Positions 26,915 through 34,936 of a DNA stretch of 64,000 nucleotides are shown here, piece by piece. Numbering within the stretch: position 1 is the first letter of the stretch; each line of letters starts with the position of its first letter. The notes beneath the pieces were generated by a model. The model was given only the letters and a program-made list of their open reading frames with translations. It was not told the DNA's origin and did no database searches. A program made the position numbers and the translations under genes. Origin of the DNA: Bacteroidales bacterium UBA5326 (GTDB lineage Bacteria > Bacteroidota > Bacteroidia > Bacteroidales > UBA932); contig DHQY01000014.1 of NCBI GenBank assembly GCA_002408205.1, positions 117,895 to 181,894 of the forward strand, in the 5' to 3' direction.

Positions 26915-27610
26915 ATGAAAAGAGATATAGTAGTCATTAATGAAGAGCTTTGCAACGGTTGTGGTGCATGTATCCCCAACTGTCATGAAGGAGCTCTGGC
27001 AATCATAGACGGAAAAGCAAGACTGGTAAGTGATCCAATGTGCGACGGTCTGGGCGCATGCATAGGTCATTGTCCTCAGGGAGCCATATCCATTATACAG
27101 CGCGAGGCGGCACCTTATAACGAAACGCCTTCACATGGAGAATGTCACTCCGGCGGTTGCCCGGGCTCGGCAGAACATGTTTTTGCTGTCAGAAAACCTG
27201 CTGTTGCTTATTCGGGAGAATTACCTTCAGAATTAAGTCACTGGCCAATTCAGCTTCATCTTATAAACCCGTCAGGAGGACATTTCAGAGAGAGCAACCT
27301 GGTAATTGCCGCAGACTGTACCGCATTCACCTATGGAAATTTTCACGGAAAATACCTGAAAGGCCAAACCCTCGTCATTGCCTGTCCAAAACTGGACGAG
27401 GGTTTGGATATATATAAAGAAAAAATCCGACAACTGATAGACATCGCAAAAGTAAATACTATAACCGTCATAATCATGGAAGTAGCCTGTTGCAGGGGAT
27501 TGCTTCAGGTAGTCCGCAATGCAGCCTCAGAAGCATCACGAAATGTTCCGGTAAAACTGGTTATTGTAAGCATCAAAGGAGAGATACTGCAGGAAGAGTG
27601 GCTGCATTAG
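26915..27610 (+). CDS. Ferredoxin-domain iron-sulfur protein
   Basis: This 231-residue protein has an N-terminal ferredoxin pair and an unrecognised C-terminal domain. The first motif is complete (Cys13, 16, 19, 23: CNGCGACIPNC). In the second (CDGLGACIGHCP; Cys43, 49, 53) the second Cys is Leu46. A short His/Cys-rich linker follows (HGECHSGGCPG), and the C-terminal half has CPKLDEG and VACCRGLLQV. I have seen the CDGLGAC form in other anaerobe proteins, so it is probably a family trait; the second cluster may be 3Fe-4S or absent. The role is presumably electron transfer, partner unknown. Confidence 0.75.
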   Translation: MKRDIVVINEELCNGCGACIPNCHEGALAIIDGKARLVSDPMCDGLGACIGHCPQGAISIIQREAAPYNETPSHGECHSGGCPGSAEHVFAVRKPAVAYSGELPSELSHWPIQLHLINPSGGHFRESNLVIAADCTAFTYGNFHGKYLKGQTLVIACPKLDEGLDIYKEKIRQLIDIAKVNTITVIIMEVACCRGLLQVVRNAASEASRNVPVKLVIVSIKGEILQEEWLH

Positions 27611-27615
27611 TCTTT

Positions 27616-27689
27616 CCTGTCAACTTTGGCAATAACTGCCACATATACCATTTGGATGCATGGTCTGACAGGCACAGATAATCCTGTGC
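27616..27689. other. Intergenic segment with strong folding potential
   Basis: The gap between the ferredoxin-like gene and the ureohydrolase (146 bases) can pair CCTGTCA (27616-27622) with TGACAGG (27666-27672) around two hairpins: TGGCA/TGCCA (27627-27641) and ACCAT/ATGGT (27647-27664). A further GCACAG/CTGTGC hairpin follows at 27672-27689, sharing base 27672. It could be an mRNA leader element or a terminator-like fold; I match it to no known RNA family. Confidence 0.3.
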
Positions 27690-27756
27690 TGTGGCTCGTC
27701 ATTCCAGGGTTTGGGATTGAAACGCGGACAGCATTCAAAGTATTTTATATAATTTT

Positions 27757-28500
27757 ATGCCCGAACTTACCTTTTTTATGAAACCTTCTGTGGTGATTAT
27801 GAATTTTACGAAGGTTTACGAATACGAAACCTTCTACAGAGACACATCCTTTATCTGGCTGGACTGCCGTGATATCCCCGGAACGTACTGCTACTGCGAC
27901 TCCGGTGCGCAAAAAACCATACAATTCCGAATGGCTGGTCTTCCACTTTCAGGGATCCATTTCTTAGATTCAGGCAGTTATCATTATATAAGTAAATTTT
28001 GGACAGATAAAATCAGGGAGCCTTTTTCCCTTGTACTGATTGATCACCACACCGATATGCTTCCCCCGGCTTTCGGTGATATTCTTTCCTGCGGCAGTTG
28101 GGTAAAAGAAGTTCTTGATGGCAACTCAAATGTAAAAAAGGTTATACTTATAGGCGTTTCGGATCTTTTTATTTCCCAGATCAGTCCGGACTATTTACCC
28201 AGAGTGGTCATACCGGACAGCCTGCAGACTTTGGCAAACCTTACGACGACCGAACCTGTTTACATTTCCATCGATAAAGACGTACTGAACCCGCAAACCG
28301 TGAGCATCAATTGGGATCAGGGAAACATGTCACTTAGGGAGCTGGCCGCATACCTCTCTGTTATTAAGCAGAAAAACAGGATAATCGGAGTGGATATATG
28401 CGGAGAAAGTGACCATTCTCTGCTTTCACTCCGGGACATGAAAGCGGTAAAAAGAAACAACCGGGTAAACAGGGAACTGATCAATCTTCTGAGCGATTGA
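27757..28500 (+). CDS. Arginase/agmatinase-fold ureohydrolase
   Basis: This 247-residue protein is shorter than typical arginases (about 300). The six Mn ligands can all be placed: His in DSGSYHYIS, Asp-His-Asp in LIDHHTDM, and Asp-Asp in SIDKDVLNP; GVDICGE supplies the late Glu. The N-terminal part is divergent (DCRDIPGTYCYCDSG). Family reactions hydrolyse guanidino or related amide bonds (arginine, agmatine, formimidoyl-glutamate); the substrate is not deducible. Met8 (27778) is an alternative start. It overlaps the convergent protease gene by 20 bases, at the end of the RiPP-like operon. Confidence 0.8.
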   Translation: MPELTFFMKPSVVIMNFTKVYEYETFYRDTSFIWLDCRDIPGTYCYCDSGAQKTIQFRMAGLPLSGIHFLDSGSYHYISKFWTDKIREPFSLVLIDHHTDMLPPAFGDILSCGSWVKEVLDGNSNVKKVILIGVSDLFISQISPDYLPRVVIPDSLQTLANLTTTEPVYISIDKDVLNPQTVSINWDQGNMSLRELAAYLSVIKQKNRIIGVDICGESDHSLLSLRDMKAVKRNNRVNRELINLLSD

Positions 28501-28921
28501 TCATATTGAGAATCCGCCGGAAACGAAGGCGGATTGAACGTAATAAAATCAGACCTTTGCGAATCCATAAGGTGAGCAGTCCGTGTTCCGGCAATAAGGC
28601 CAAAGCCACTACATGTGACATAGTTGTCTTTTCAGTGCCTGAAAGAGCATCTCCCTTAGTAATAATGGGAGGGTCATCCGAATTGTTTCTATCTATCCTG
28701 ACAATCCTGTGCATCAGAAAATCAGGACCGTAACGGAACAGAATTACGTCTCCTTCCTTTAGCTCTTCGGGTCTGAAAGAAATAAGCTTAACCGTATCTC
28801 TTCCGTCCAAAAGCAACGGGCTCATACTGTTTCCCCTGACCGTGAGAGATACCGACTTGCCTTCACGGATACTTTCCTCAATTATTACCAATACTTCGCG
28901 GTTAAGTACCAAAGTTTTCAT
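28481..28921 (-). CDS. S24/S26 peptidase with Ser-His-Asp triad
   Basis: This 146-residue protein resembles signal-peptidase-fold (S24/S26) proteases. The nucleophile is Ser32 in VRGNSMSPLL. Instead of the bacterial Ser-Lys dyad it has His71 (FLMHRIVRI) and Asp91 (ITKGDAL), the pattern of the archaeal/eukaryal S26B (Sec11/SipW) type. No clear N-terminal membrane anchor is visible; the C-terminus is hydrophobic then strongly basic. The ATG at 28921 overlaps the previous stop as ATGA and is preferred to Met at 28930. As last gene of the PqqD operon it is a candidate leader peptidase. Confidence 0.75.
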   Translation of the reverse strand: MKTLVLNREVLVIIEESIREGKSVSLTVRGNSMSPLLLDGRDTVKLISFRPEELKEGDVILFRYGPDFLMHRIVRIDRNNSDDPPIITKGDALSGTEKTTMSHVVALALLPEHGLLTLWIRKGLILLRSIRLRFRRILNMINRSED

Positions 28922-29829
28922 TGATTGCATTTAACAGGCTCGTAAACAGTATTTTTTACCAAAATGGCCGCCGCTTTATCGGGCAGGCAGGCAAGCAAAT
29001 AAACCGGAACGGTCGTAAGAATCCGGGAAATCATTTGGCACAGATGATCTTCAAAAAATACATCTTTTAGAAAAGCGGGGGGAAACGAAGGATAGAGAGC
29101 GCCAAAAGCCCTGATTTTTGAAAGTTTATCAATAGAATTCACTTGATGTTGTTTAATGCGAACCACCGCTGCTACAGGGTATTTTTCATTTACGTACTTA
29201 TTACCTTTCCCACTCCACGGAGATCCGTAAACAAAAGGAACCGGGTCTCTCACGCTAAGAACAGGACTGTCGTCGTTTAATAAAAAACTGTCGGGTATAT
29301 GCTGCAGCCAGAGGCCGGTATGGGTACTTTTTCCTGTGCCGGATTCGCCCAAAAACAATACAGCACTTCCGTTATATACAATAACAGAAGAATGAACGGG
29401 AGAAAAGTGGCGGGGAATACCCCAAAAGGCCACACACATCCATATTGTAAATTTCAGATGATGAGGCCGAACCAGCTTCTGTTCAACATAGCAATGAAAA
29501 CCCGGAGATCCAAGCTGCATGATACATTCAATAATGTACTGTCCGCCGGGTTCCTCTATCGTAAAAAAATAGTTATTTTCCTTTCTGCGGAACCGGCACA
29601 CCCCTCCGTCTATTTCAAAGGTATGGATCTGAATACTGTCCTCAGGATCCCTGACAATATGTAAATTTCCGATATCCAGCCTGATGTCTATATTAAGATC
29701 GGGACTATGATCTGCCAGTATTTGGGTAAACAATCCAAAGCCCGGAAGTAATCTCGAGACGGCATCGGGTTTTTCTGTAATAAGACAAACAGTATGCCCT
29801 GCAATCCAATACGGTAACTTTTGTTCCAT
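28918..29829 (-). CDS. HPr kinase-like P-loop protein
   Basis: This 303-residue protein resembles the C-terminal catalytic domain of HPr serine kinase. It has His146 (HSSVIVYNGSAVLFLG), Walker A GESGTGKST (161-169) and Asp186-Asp187 (LLNDDSP), matching the family's order of motifs, but lacks evident sugar-system context. Similar genes occur in lasso peptide clusters, where some phosphorylate the peptide. The ATG at 29829 overlaps the ABC stop by one base (TAATG) and is preferred to an upstream TTG at 29856. A kinase acting on a peptide or on a cluster protein is inference. Confidence 0.75.
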   Translation of the reverse strand: MEQKLPYWIAGHTVCLITEKPDAVSRLLPGFGLFTQILADHSPDLNIDIRLDIGNLHIVRDPEDSIQIHTFEIDGGVCRFRRKENNYFFTIEEPGGQYIIECIMQLGSPGFHCYVEQKLVRPHHLKFTIWMCVAFWGIPRHFSPVHSSVIVYNGSAVLFLGESGTGKSTHTGLWLQHIPDSFLLNDDSPVLSVRDPVPFVYGSPWSGKGNKYVNEKYPVAAVVRIKQHQVNSIDKLSKIRAFGALYPSFPPAFLKDVFFEDHLCQMISRILTTVPVYLLACLPDKAAAILVKNTVYEPVKCNQ

Positions 29830-31496
29830 TAGCCTAAAGTAATGACTCTGTCGCAAATGCTTAACAAATTGTCATCATGCGAAATAATAATAACAGTTAC
29901 GTTCTGTTTATAAAAATCGGGATTCATTATGGTGGCCGCTACCTCTTTTTCTGTGTTCTTGTCGAGCGATGAGGTGGGTTCATCCAGAAAAAAAACATCG
30001 GCATCTTTATATAGTGCCCTTGCGATGGCAACCCTTTGTTTCTCACCGCCCGAAAGCAGGCATCCCGCATCACCAATACGGCTTTGAACACCCAGAGGCA
30101 AACTTTCCACCAATCCTTTAAGCGATGCCCTTTCAATAGCCATAAACAACCTTTGCTCATCTACCTCCTGAGCCAGTACAATGTTTTGGGCAAGCGTTGC
30201 GTCCATAATAAAAATATCCTGCGATACATACCCTGCCCGTTTATGCCAACGCGCCCTGTTTTGCGGGGAAAGCCTGGTATTGTCTATGAATATTTCACCC
30301 GATGCGGGATCACATAGGCCCAGCATAAGATAAAACAGCGTGCTTTTGCCAATTCCCGAGATGCCTTTAATGCCAATCTTTTCGCCTTTGCGAATAGTAA
30401 AGGACAGATCCCTAATGATCTGCGCTCTGTCTCCATAACCGAAGCTCACATTTCTAAAGGAGAACGTTTTGTCAAAAGGCAAGGGGCCATCTACACTCCG
30501 TACTTCAGTCTGTCTGTTCTTTTCAGACCTGATCTTTTTTACGCTAATTTCGTTAATTACGTCTTTAGTATAACGGTTGGCGCGTATAACGGCATAATTG
30601 GAAACCACAGACTTTGCGGCCGGGAGTAATTTTAATGTAGCTAAGGCAAACAGTCCTACTTCCACCAAAAGATTGCCTTTTCCGTCGTATAAATAAAAAC
30701 TGGCTGCGATCACTCCTGTTATGACAACCATTACACCTATTTCTATCATTCCCGATGCGGCACTTTTTATACGGTCTGTCCTGATTCTGGAATCAGCAAT
30801 GGTTTTTAATCCGTCACCAAACAGGGCATACATCCCTGGAAAAGCATTATTGACTGCCACCTCGGCATATCCCCGGAACGTCTCCATGGTTATTCGCCAT
30901 TGGTTTCGCTTAGCTTCATTGTCCTCTCTTCCGGCTTTTTGCAATTTTCCGCCCACTTTCATCTGATATAAGATGACAAGCGGCACAAAAAGAAGTATTT
31001 CTGTAATCGCCACGTATACATTCATACAGGCAAGAACGCCCAGAATAAGTACAGAGAGCAATATCTCACCGGTGATCGTCAAGGCAGGAGACAACACATT
31101 AAATACATACGCATAACATACCGCGTTCGTATTGTGCGAAAGAACGGAAGCCCTGTTTTCCTTAATGAAAAGAAGTCCTTTATCGTAGTAGTACTTAAAA
31201 AGCAGGCCGGAATAGCGGGTATAAACCGCCAGAAGAGATCTGTTCTTATAGATACCAATCATATACAATAAGTAATTTTTAACAACGGTAAACAACACTA
31301 CCAACCCGCATACGATAAGAAGGAATGTTCCGTAATCACTCACATTCAGCAGGGTGTAAAAACGGTTAAGGTATTCATTGCCGCTTATTCCTCCTTCCTC
31401 CAGCAAAAGTAAGAGCAGCGGTACAACCAATGCCAGTCCGGCAAGTTCCAGCAATACCGCCGATATAGTGAGCAAAACCAAAGAAATCCGTTTCAT
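29829..31496 (-). CDS. ABC exporter (fused permease and ATPase)
   Basis: This 555-residue half-transporter has about six membrane helices in residues 1-320 and an ATPase domain from about 340: Walker A GISGIGKST, Q-loop YVSQDIF, signature LSGGEKQRVAIARAL, Walker B DVFFLDEPTSSLD and switch His in IIISHDD. It lacks an N-terminal C39 peptidase. The layout matches the lasso/microcin exporter class (LarD/McjD-like) and type-I exporters generally. It is the third gene of the operon that starts with PqqD, one base after the nucleotidyltransferase, so export of a modified peptide is a reasonable but unproven role. Confidence 0.85.
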   Translation of the reverse strand: MKRISLVLLTISAVLLELAGLALVVPLLLLLLEEGGISGNEYLNRFYTLLNVSDYGTFLLIVCGLVVLFTVVKNYLLYMIGIYKNRSLLAVYTRYSGLLFKYYYDKGLLFIKENRASVLSHNTNAVCYAYVFNVLSPALTITGEILLSVLILGVLACMNVYVAITEILLFVPLVILYQMKVGGKLQKAGREDNEAKRNQWRITMETFRGYAEVAVNNAFPGMYALFGDGLKTIADSRIRTDRIKSAASGMIEIGVMVVITGVIAASFYLYDGKGNLLVEVGLFALATLKLLPAAKSVVSNYAVIRANRYTKDVINEISVKKIRSEKNRQTEVRSVDGPLPFDKTFSFRNVSFGYGDRAQIIRDLSFTIRKGEKIGIKGISGIGKSTLFYLMLGLCDPASGEIFIDNTRLSPQNRARWHKRAGYVSQDIFIMDATLAQNIVLAQEVDEQRLFMAIERASLKGLVESLPLGVQSRIGDAGCLLSGGEKQRVAIARALYKDADVFFLDEPTSSLDKNTEKEVAATIMNPDFYKQNVTVIIISHDDNLLSICDRVITLG

Positions 31497-31497
31497 G

Positions 31498-32607
31498 CTA
31501 ACGCCAGTTTGAGATCCTCAGGTAGCGAACCGATTTGTAAAACAATACCTGCTCAAACAGGCCTTTCCGTATGGTATCGTATTTCCATTTGGAAGCTGCA
31601 AAATACTTCAGTCCTGTCCACTTTCTGCGCAAAACACTCATTTTGGACAGCTCATCTCTCTCCTTTCTATTTATTCGGGGACAAAATGTATCTTCCAGCA
31701 CCCTTTCCGCCCACTTTTCGGCTAGCTCGCTATCGGCCTTCGAAACGGAAAAAAATCCGTCGGGCTGGCCAAGGTATTTTCTGCCTATGGCCAGAAATGA
31801 ATTCAGGAGCAGAAACTGGTTTTCACATATCATCATCTTCTCAATAAAACCGGTATTTATGCGCTCTTTATTTGTCTCAAAGAATAGTGCAAGATCGCAA
31901 AAATGCCTTAGAACAAGTCCCGAAGCAAGAAAATGGACTATGGCATGCCGCGTAAGAAAAACGGCTGAAAAATCAGGTTTTGGAATGCGCACCGGGACAT
32001 CATCCAACATGATGGTATCGGTCCCCTGTTCGCTAAGTATCCGGTGCAACCCCTGTTCCAAATTACTGTCTGTCCGGGAATCGGACACATTTAGAAATGT
32101 CTTGTGGTTTTCAACAGGGACTCCTTTATAAAAAAAATTGGAATGCTTGGAACTCTTTGTATCCACTTCTATACCCAAAGATTCTATTATGCGGTTTCCC
32201 TTATCATAGTCACCCATAAGGTATATATCAATATCACCGCATTCCCGGTGTTCGGGCCTCGGGTAAAGCATACTAATACCTGTTCCTTTGAGCAGCATCA
32301 GTTCCACGCCTTGGGAACGGAACAATAAAACCAATTCTTTCAGCACTTCACACTGCCTTTTATAGCGGAATTCCATCTGCTGAACGCTTAATTCCCAGCG
32401 CAACCGCAGTGCCCTGTCTGTCACAGGAAACTCACGGGGCATACCGTCAAGCGTCAATCCCAGAACTCCCTGCGAAGCAGCCAACCGGTATAACTTTTCG
32501 GGATTTGCATTATATTCCGCTACCGGCAACACCTCATGTTTAGCAAGAGGCCATAAAGCTACCTGCAAACATGAAAAAAGTATATGATGTTCCTGCGTCA
32601 GATGCAT
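31498..32607 (-). CDS. Nucleotidyltransferase-like protein (NTP_transf_5 type)
   Basis: This 369-residue protein has a nucleotidyltransferase-fold core: LLLKGTGISMLYPRPEHRECGDIDIYL around residues 104-130, with the paired acidic residues Asp125 and Asp127, followed by His/Asn/Phe-rich segments (SKHSNFFYKGVPVENHKTFL). It matches what I know as NTP_transf_5, often found beside PqqD, HPr-kinase-like and ABC genes in peptide-modification loci. The reaction is unknown; adenylylation of a peptide or protein is one possibility. It overlaps pqqD-like by 10 bases. Confidence 0.75.
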   Translation of the reverse strand: MHLTQEHHILFSCLQVALWPLAKHEVLPVAEYNANPEKLYRLAASQGVLGLTLDGMPREFPVTDRALRLRWELSVQQMEFRYKRQCEVLKELVLLFRSQGVELMLLKGTGISMLYPRPEHRECGDIDIYLMGDYDKGNRIIESLGIEVDTKSSKHSNFFYKGVPVENHKTFLNVSDSRTDSNLEQGLHRILSEQGTDTIMLDDVPVRIPKPDFSAVFLTRHAIVHFLASGLVLRHFCDLALFFETNKERINTGFIEKMMICENQFLLLNSFLAIGRKYLGQPDGFFSVSKADSELAEKWAERVLEDTFCPRINRKERDELSKMSVLRRKWTGLKYFAASKWKYDTIRKGLFEQVLFYKSVRYLRISNWR

Positions 32608-32864
32608 AATCCGGCTTTAACCACAGATTCGGTCCAGGCGCAGGCATCGTTATACGCCTTGTGGCGGTCAATTCCGTAAGCACGGGTAAGGAGTTCCGCC
32701 ACATCATCAACGCTAAATTCCTTCCCCTCAAGGGCCTTCCACAGGTATTCCGCGGTAGTGTTAAAAGCTACGACTTTAGTAAGGTCTACCTCGGTAGCGC
32801 TGCCAATAACCAGCATTTTCTCCCCGGCAATTTCACGCAATCTTATATTAGGTCTAAGTTTCAT
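32598..32864 (-). CDS. PqqD-like peptide-recognition protein (RRE)
   Basis: This 88-residue protein of the PqqD family is the RiPP recognition element that binds precursor leader peptides. The pattern includes GSATEVDLTKVVAFNTTAEYLWKAL (beta strands, then the conserved N-x-T-A-x-x-L-W helix) and a C-terminal winged-helix part (VDDVAELLTRAYGID). It is the first gene of a five-gene operon and has its own promoter 16 bases upstream. No precursor peptide gene is visible next to it on either strand, so its partner peptide must be elsewhere or is not a classical RiPP. Confidence 0.85.
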   Translation of the reverse strand: MKLRPNIRLREIAGEKMLVIGSATEVDLTKVVAFNTTAEYLWKALEGKEFSVDDVAELLTRAYGIDRHKAYNDACAWTESVVKAGLCI

Positions 32865-32880
32865 AATTTGTTTTTCGGAA

Positions 32881-32912
32881 TAAAGGTATGTTTATTTTGA
32901 TTTTTTCACAAA
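32881..32912 (-). promoter_or_regulatory. Promoter of the PqqD operon
   Basis: On the minus strand TTTG (32912-32909), 20 bases, then TACCTTTA (32888-32881), one mismatch to TAnnTTTG. It lies 16 bases before the ATG at 32864. Confidence 0.6.
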
Positions 32913-32945
32913 TTTAAGACTCTCTAAATTAAAAGACCTTTCTTC

Positions 32946-32975
32946 TTGTTTTTTAAGCGAATGTTCTTAACTTTG
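32946..32975 (+). promoter_or_regulatory. Promoter of the DUF134-NifX-Mrp operon
   Basis: TTG (32946-32948), 19 bases, then an exact TAACTTTG (32968-32975), 25 bases before the ATG at 33001. Divergent from the PqqD promoter. Confidence 0.65.
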
Positions 32976-33000
32976 TATTGAACATTTGATTAAAATTAAT

Positions 33001-33414
33001 ATGCCCAGGCCAAAAAAATTGCGCAAGATCAATGGCATTCCACATTTCAAAGGCTTTAAGCCCATTGGGGATCAACCCGAAGAACCGCCCGTATTTCTGA
33101 ATTTAGAAGAATATGAGGCCATCCGCCTGAGCGATTTTGAGTTCCTGGCTCAGGAAGAAAGTGCAAAGGCGATGAACGTTTCCCGCCCGACATTTACCCG
33201 CATTTATGAAAGCGCCCGGCGTAAGGTAGCATTGGCTTTTGTAAAGGGAAGGCCCATAGTCTTTGAAGGCGGAAAGATTTATTTTGACAGTAAATGGTTT
33301 ACCTGTCACCGGTGTGGTTGTTCTTTTAATCACATGCCAAATCAAACGTCCGTCATAAGGTGCGCCCTGTGCGGCTCGGAGAATATTGAACAACATAAAA
33401 ATCCATCTTTATGA
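33001..33414 (+). CDS. DUF134 (UPF0251) DNA-binding protein with zinc-ribbon tail
   Basis: This 137-residue probable regulator starts with the family signature MPRPKKLRKI and has a sigma-factor-like helix-turn-helix (YEAIRLSDFEFLAQEESAKAMNVSRPTFTRIYESARRKVA). Its C-terminal tail carries two Cys pairs (CHRCG and CALCG) that could bind zinc or a metal cofactor. The ATG at 33001 gives the family's usual N-terminus. It overlaps the next gene as ATGA and is the natural candidate regulator of the iron-sulfur module. Confidence 0.85.
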   Translation: MPRPKKLRKINGIPHFKGFKPIGDQPEEPPVFLNLEEYEAIRLSDFEFLAQEESAKAMNVSRPTFTRIYESARRKVALAFVKGRPIVFEGGKIYFDSKWFTCHRCGCSFNHMPNQTSVIRCALCGSENIEQHKNPSL

Positions 33415-33722
33415 AAGTAGCCATCACCTCTACGGGAAACACCCCCGGATCCTTTCTTGACAGCCGCTTTGGCCGCTGCGCCTATTTTGTAATATACGAC
33501 ACTCAAAGCAAGTCAATTGAGTATATTCCCAATCCAAATAAAGACAGCCTGGAGGGAGCCGGTCCGGCATCCGTTCAGTTAGTGGCTTCAAAAGGGGTAG
33601 GAAAAGTCGTTTCTGGAGAATTCGGGGCAAAGGTCAAATCGGTTTTTGACCGCCTTCAGATTCAACTGATCGTTATTAAAGATCAGGAAAAAACAATAAA
33701 AGAGATATTAGATTTATTATGA
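33411..33722 (+). CDS. NifX/NifB-type Fe-Mo cofactor-binding-like protein (1)
   Basis: This 103-residue protein has the small alpha/beta fold of the dinitrogenase Fe-Mo cofactor-binding family: MKVAITSTGNTPGSFLDSRFGRC at the start, then KGVGKVVSGEFGAKV. In organisms without nitrogenase such proteins are thought to carry iron-sulfur clusters or be insertion factors. No nif structural genes are in the window. It is linked by ATGA overlaps to the DUF134 gene before and the second NifX-like gene after. Confidence 0.8.
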   Translation: MKVAITSTGNTPGSFLDSRFGRCAYFVIYDTQSKSIEYIPNPNKDSLEGAGPASVQLVASKGVGKVVSGEFGAKVKSVFDRLQIQLIVIKDQEKTIKEILDLL

Positions 33723-34054
33723 AAAGAATTGCCATCCCACTGGAAAACGGCCGTTTGTGTTCCCACTTCGGCCATTGCGAACAGTTTGCCATTATTGATG
33801 TTGAAAACAACACCATTACAGGAGAGGAACTCCTTACTCCCCCGCCCCACGAGCCGGGTCTTTTACCTGCCTGGCTCGCCCAAAAAGGGGTTACCGATGT
33901 AATTGCCGGTGGAATGGGACAGCGGGCACTCGACTTGTTTGCCGCCCAGCAAATACATGTAAACGTAGGAGCACAACCCAAAAACCCGGCCGATCTGGTT
34001 AAAGAATGGATAAATAAAACCCTTCAAACAGGAGCAAACGTTTGTGATCATTAA
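33719..34054 (+). CDS. NifX/NifB-type Fe-Mo cofactor-binding-like protein (2)
   Basis: This 111-residue paralog of the preceding protein begins MKRIAIPLENGRLCSHFGHCEQF, with the Cys-Ser-His-Phe-Gly-His-Cys motif usual in this subgroup, and has GVTDVIAGGMGQRALDLF. Function is as for its neighbour: probable cluster or cofactor carrier. It overlaps the previous gene as ATGA and is followed after 9 bases by the first Mrp-like ATPase. Confidence 0.82.
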   Translation: MKRIAIPLENGRLCSHFGHCEQFAIIDVENNTITGEELLTPPPHEPGLLPAWLAQKGVTDVIAGGMGQRALDLFAAQQIHVNVGAQPKNPADLVKEWINKTLQTGANVCDH

Positions 34055-34063
34055 TACCGCAAT

Positions 34064-34936
34064 ATGAAAATCACCATTGCCAGTGGTAAGGGAGGCACCG
34101 GAAAAACATTTGTATCCACTAACCTGTTCTTTTCAATCCAAAAGGAAGGAATCCCTGTAACACTTGTCGATTGTGATGCCGAGGAACCCAACGTAATGGA
34201 ATTTTTCTCCGGAATCCTGACGGAACAAATTCCAATTATTCAAAAGATTCCTGTAATACATGAAGATTCGTGTACCTATTGCGACAAATGCCGGGAGTAT
34301 TGTAATTACAATGCCATCATTTGTCTCCCTCAGGCAAAGCATATCCAGGTACTGGAAGATCTTTGTCACGATTGCGGAGCCTGCCTTGCCGCCTGCCAAT
34401 ACAATGCCATCACAGAAAAAGAAAAAACACTGGGGCACGTCTCTATTTATCGGCTTCCTTCAGGGGCTTTGATTGTGGAGGGCCGTTCGTCCATCGGGGT
34501 ATATTCCCCGGTTCCGGTTATTAAGGGGGCAATGCATCATACCCATCCGGACGGGATTACCCTGTTCGATGCCCCTCCGGGGATATCATGCCCTTTCATT
34601 GCCACTGCAGATAAAGCCGATTATATTGTACTCGTTACAGAACCTACTCCATTTGGGCTCAACGACCTGAAACTGTCTGTCCAGACATTGGACACGCTGC
34701 AAAAATCGTACGGAGTGGTCATTAACCGATCGGGCCTGGGAGATAACAGCATCTATGAATGGCTGGAAGAGAAAGGCATCCCGATTTTGGCAGAAATACC
34801 CTTTGACAAAGAAATCGCACGAGTATATTCTGAGGGCCGACTCATAGCAGAAGTAAATCCCGGTTACAGATATTTTTTTACTAATCTTTATCAAAAGATA
34901 CAAAACCATGCCGGAAATTGTTCTTCTCAGCGGTAA
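34064..34936 (+). CDS. MinD/Mrp-like ATPase with inserted ferredoxin domain (1)
   Basis: This 290-residue protein has a deviant Walker A ASGKGGTGKT at its start, VDCDAEEPN, then an inserted 2x[4Fe-4S] domain (CTYCDKCREYC and CHDCGACLAAC) at about residues 66-115, and a DAPPGISCP switch region. The architecture is that of ferredoxin-containing Mrp/NifH-like ATPases in anaerobes, believed to act in cluster assembly or delivery. Its last 29 bases overlap the next, paralogous gene, suggesting a heterodimer. Confidence 0.87.
   Translation: MKITIASGKGGTGKTFVSTNLFFSIQKEGIPVTLVDCDAEEPNVMEFFSGILTEQIPIIQKIPVIHEDSCTYCDKCREYCNYNAIICLPQAKHIQVLEDLCHDCGACLAACQYNAITEKEKTLGHVSIYRLPSGALIVEGRSSIGVYSPVPVIKGAMHHTHPDGITLFDAPPGISCPFIATADKADYIVLVTEPTPFGLNDLKLSVQTLDTLQKSYGVVINRSGLGDNSIYEWLEEKGIPILAEIPFDKEIARVYSEGRLIAEVNPGYRYFFTNLYQKIQNHAGNCSSQR

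Noticed and set aside
26915..27610. Missing ferredoxin Cys (Leu46) as evidence of gene decay
   Set aside because: The CDGLGAC form appears to be common in this protein type and the rest of the gene is intact.
28481..32864. Calling the PqqD operon a lasso peptide cluster
   Set aside because: The defining lasso cyclase (asparagine-synthetase-like), transglutaminase-like protease and precursor are all missing, so only the shared accessory genes are claimed.
33411..34936. Nitrogen fixation genes
   Set aside because: The NifX-like and Mrp/NifH-like proteins belong to broader families, and no nitrogenase structural gene is in the window.
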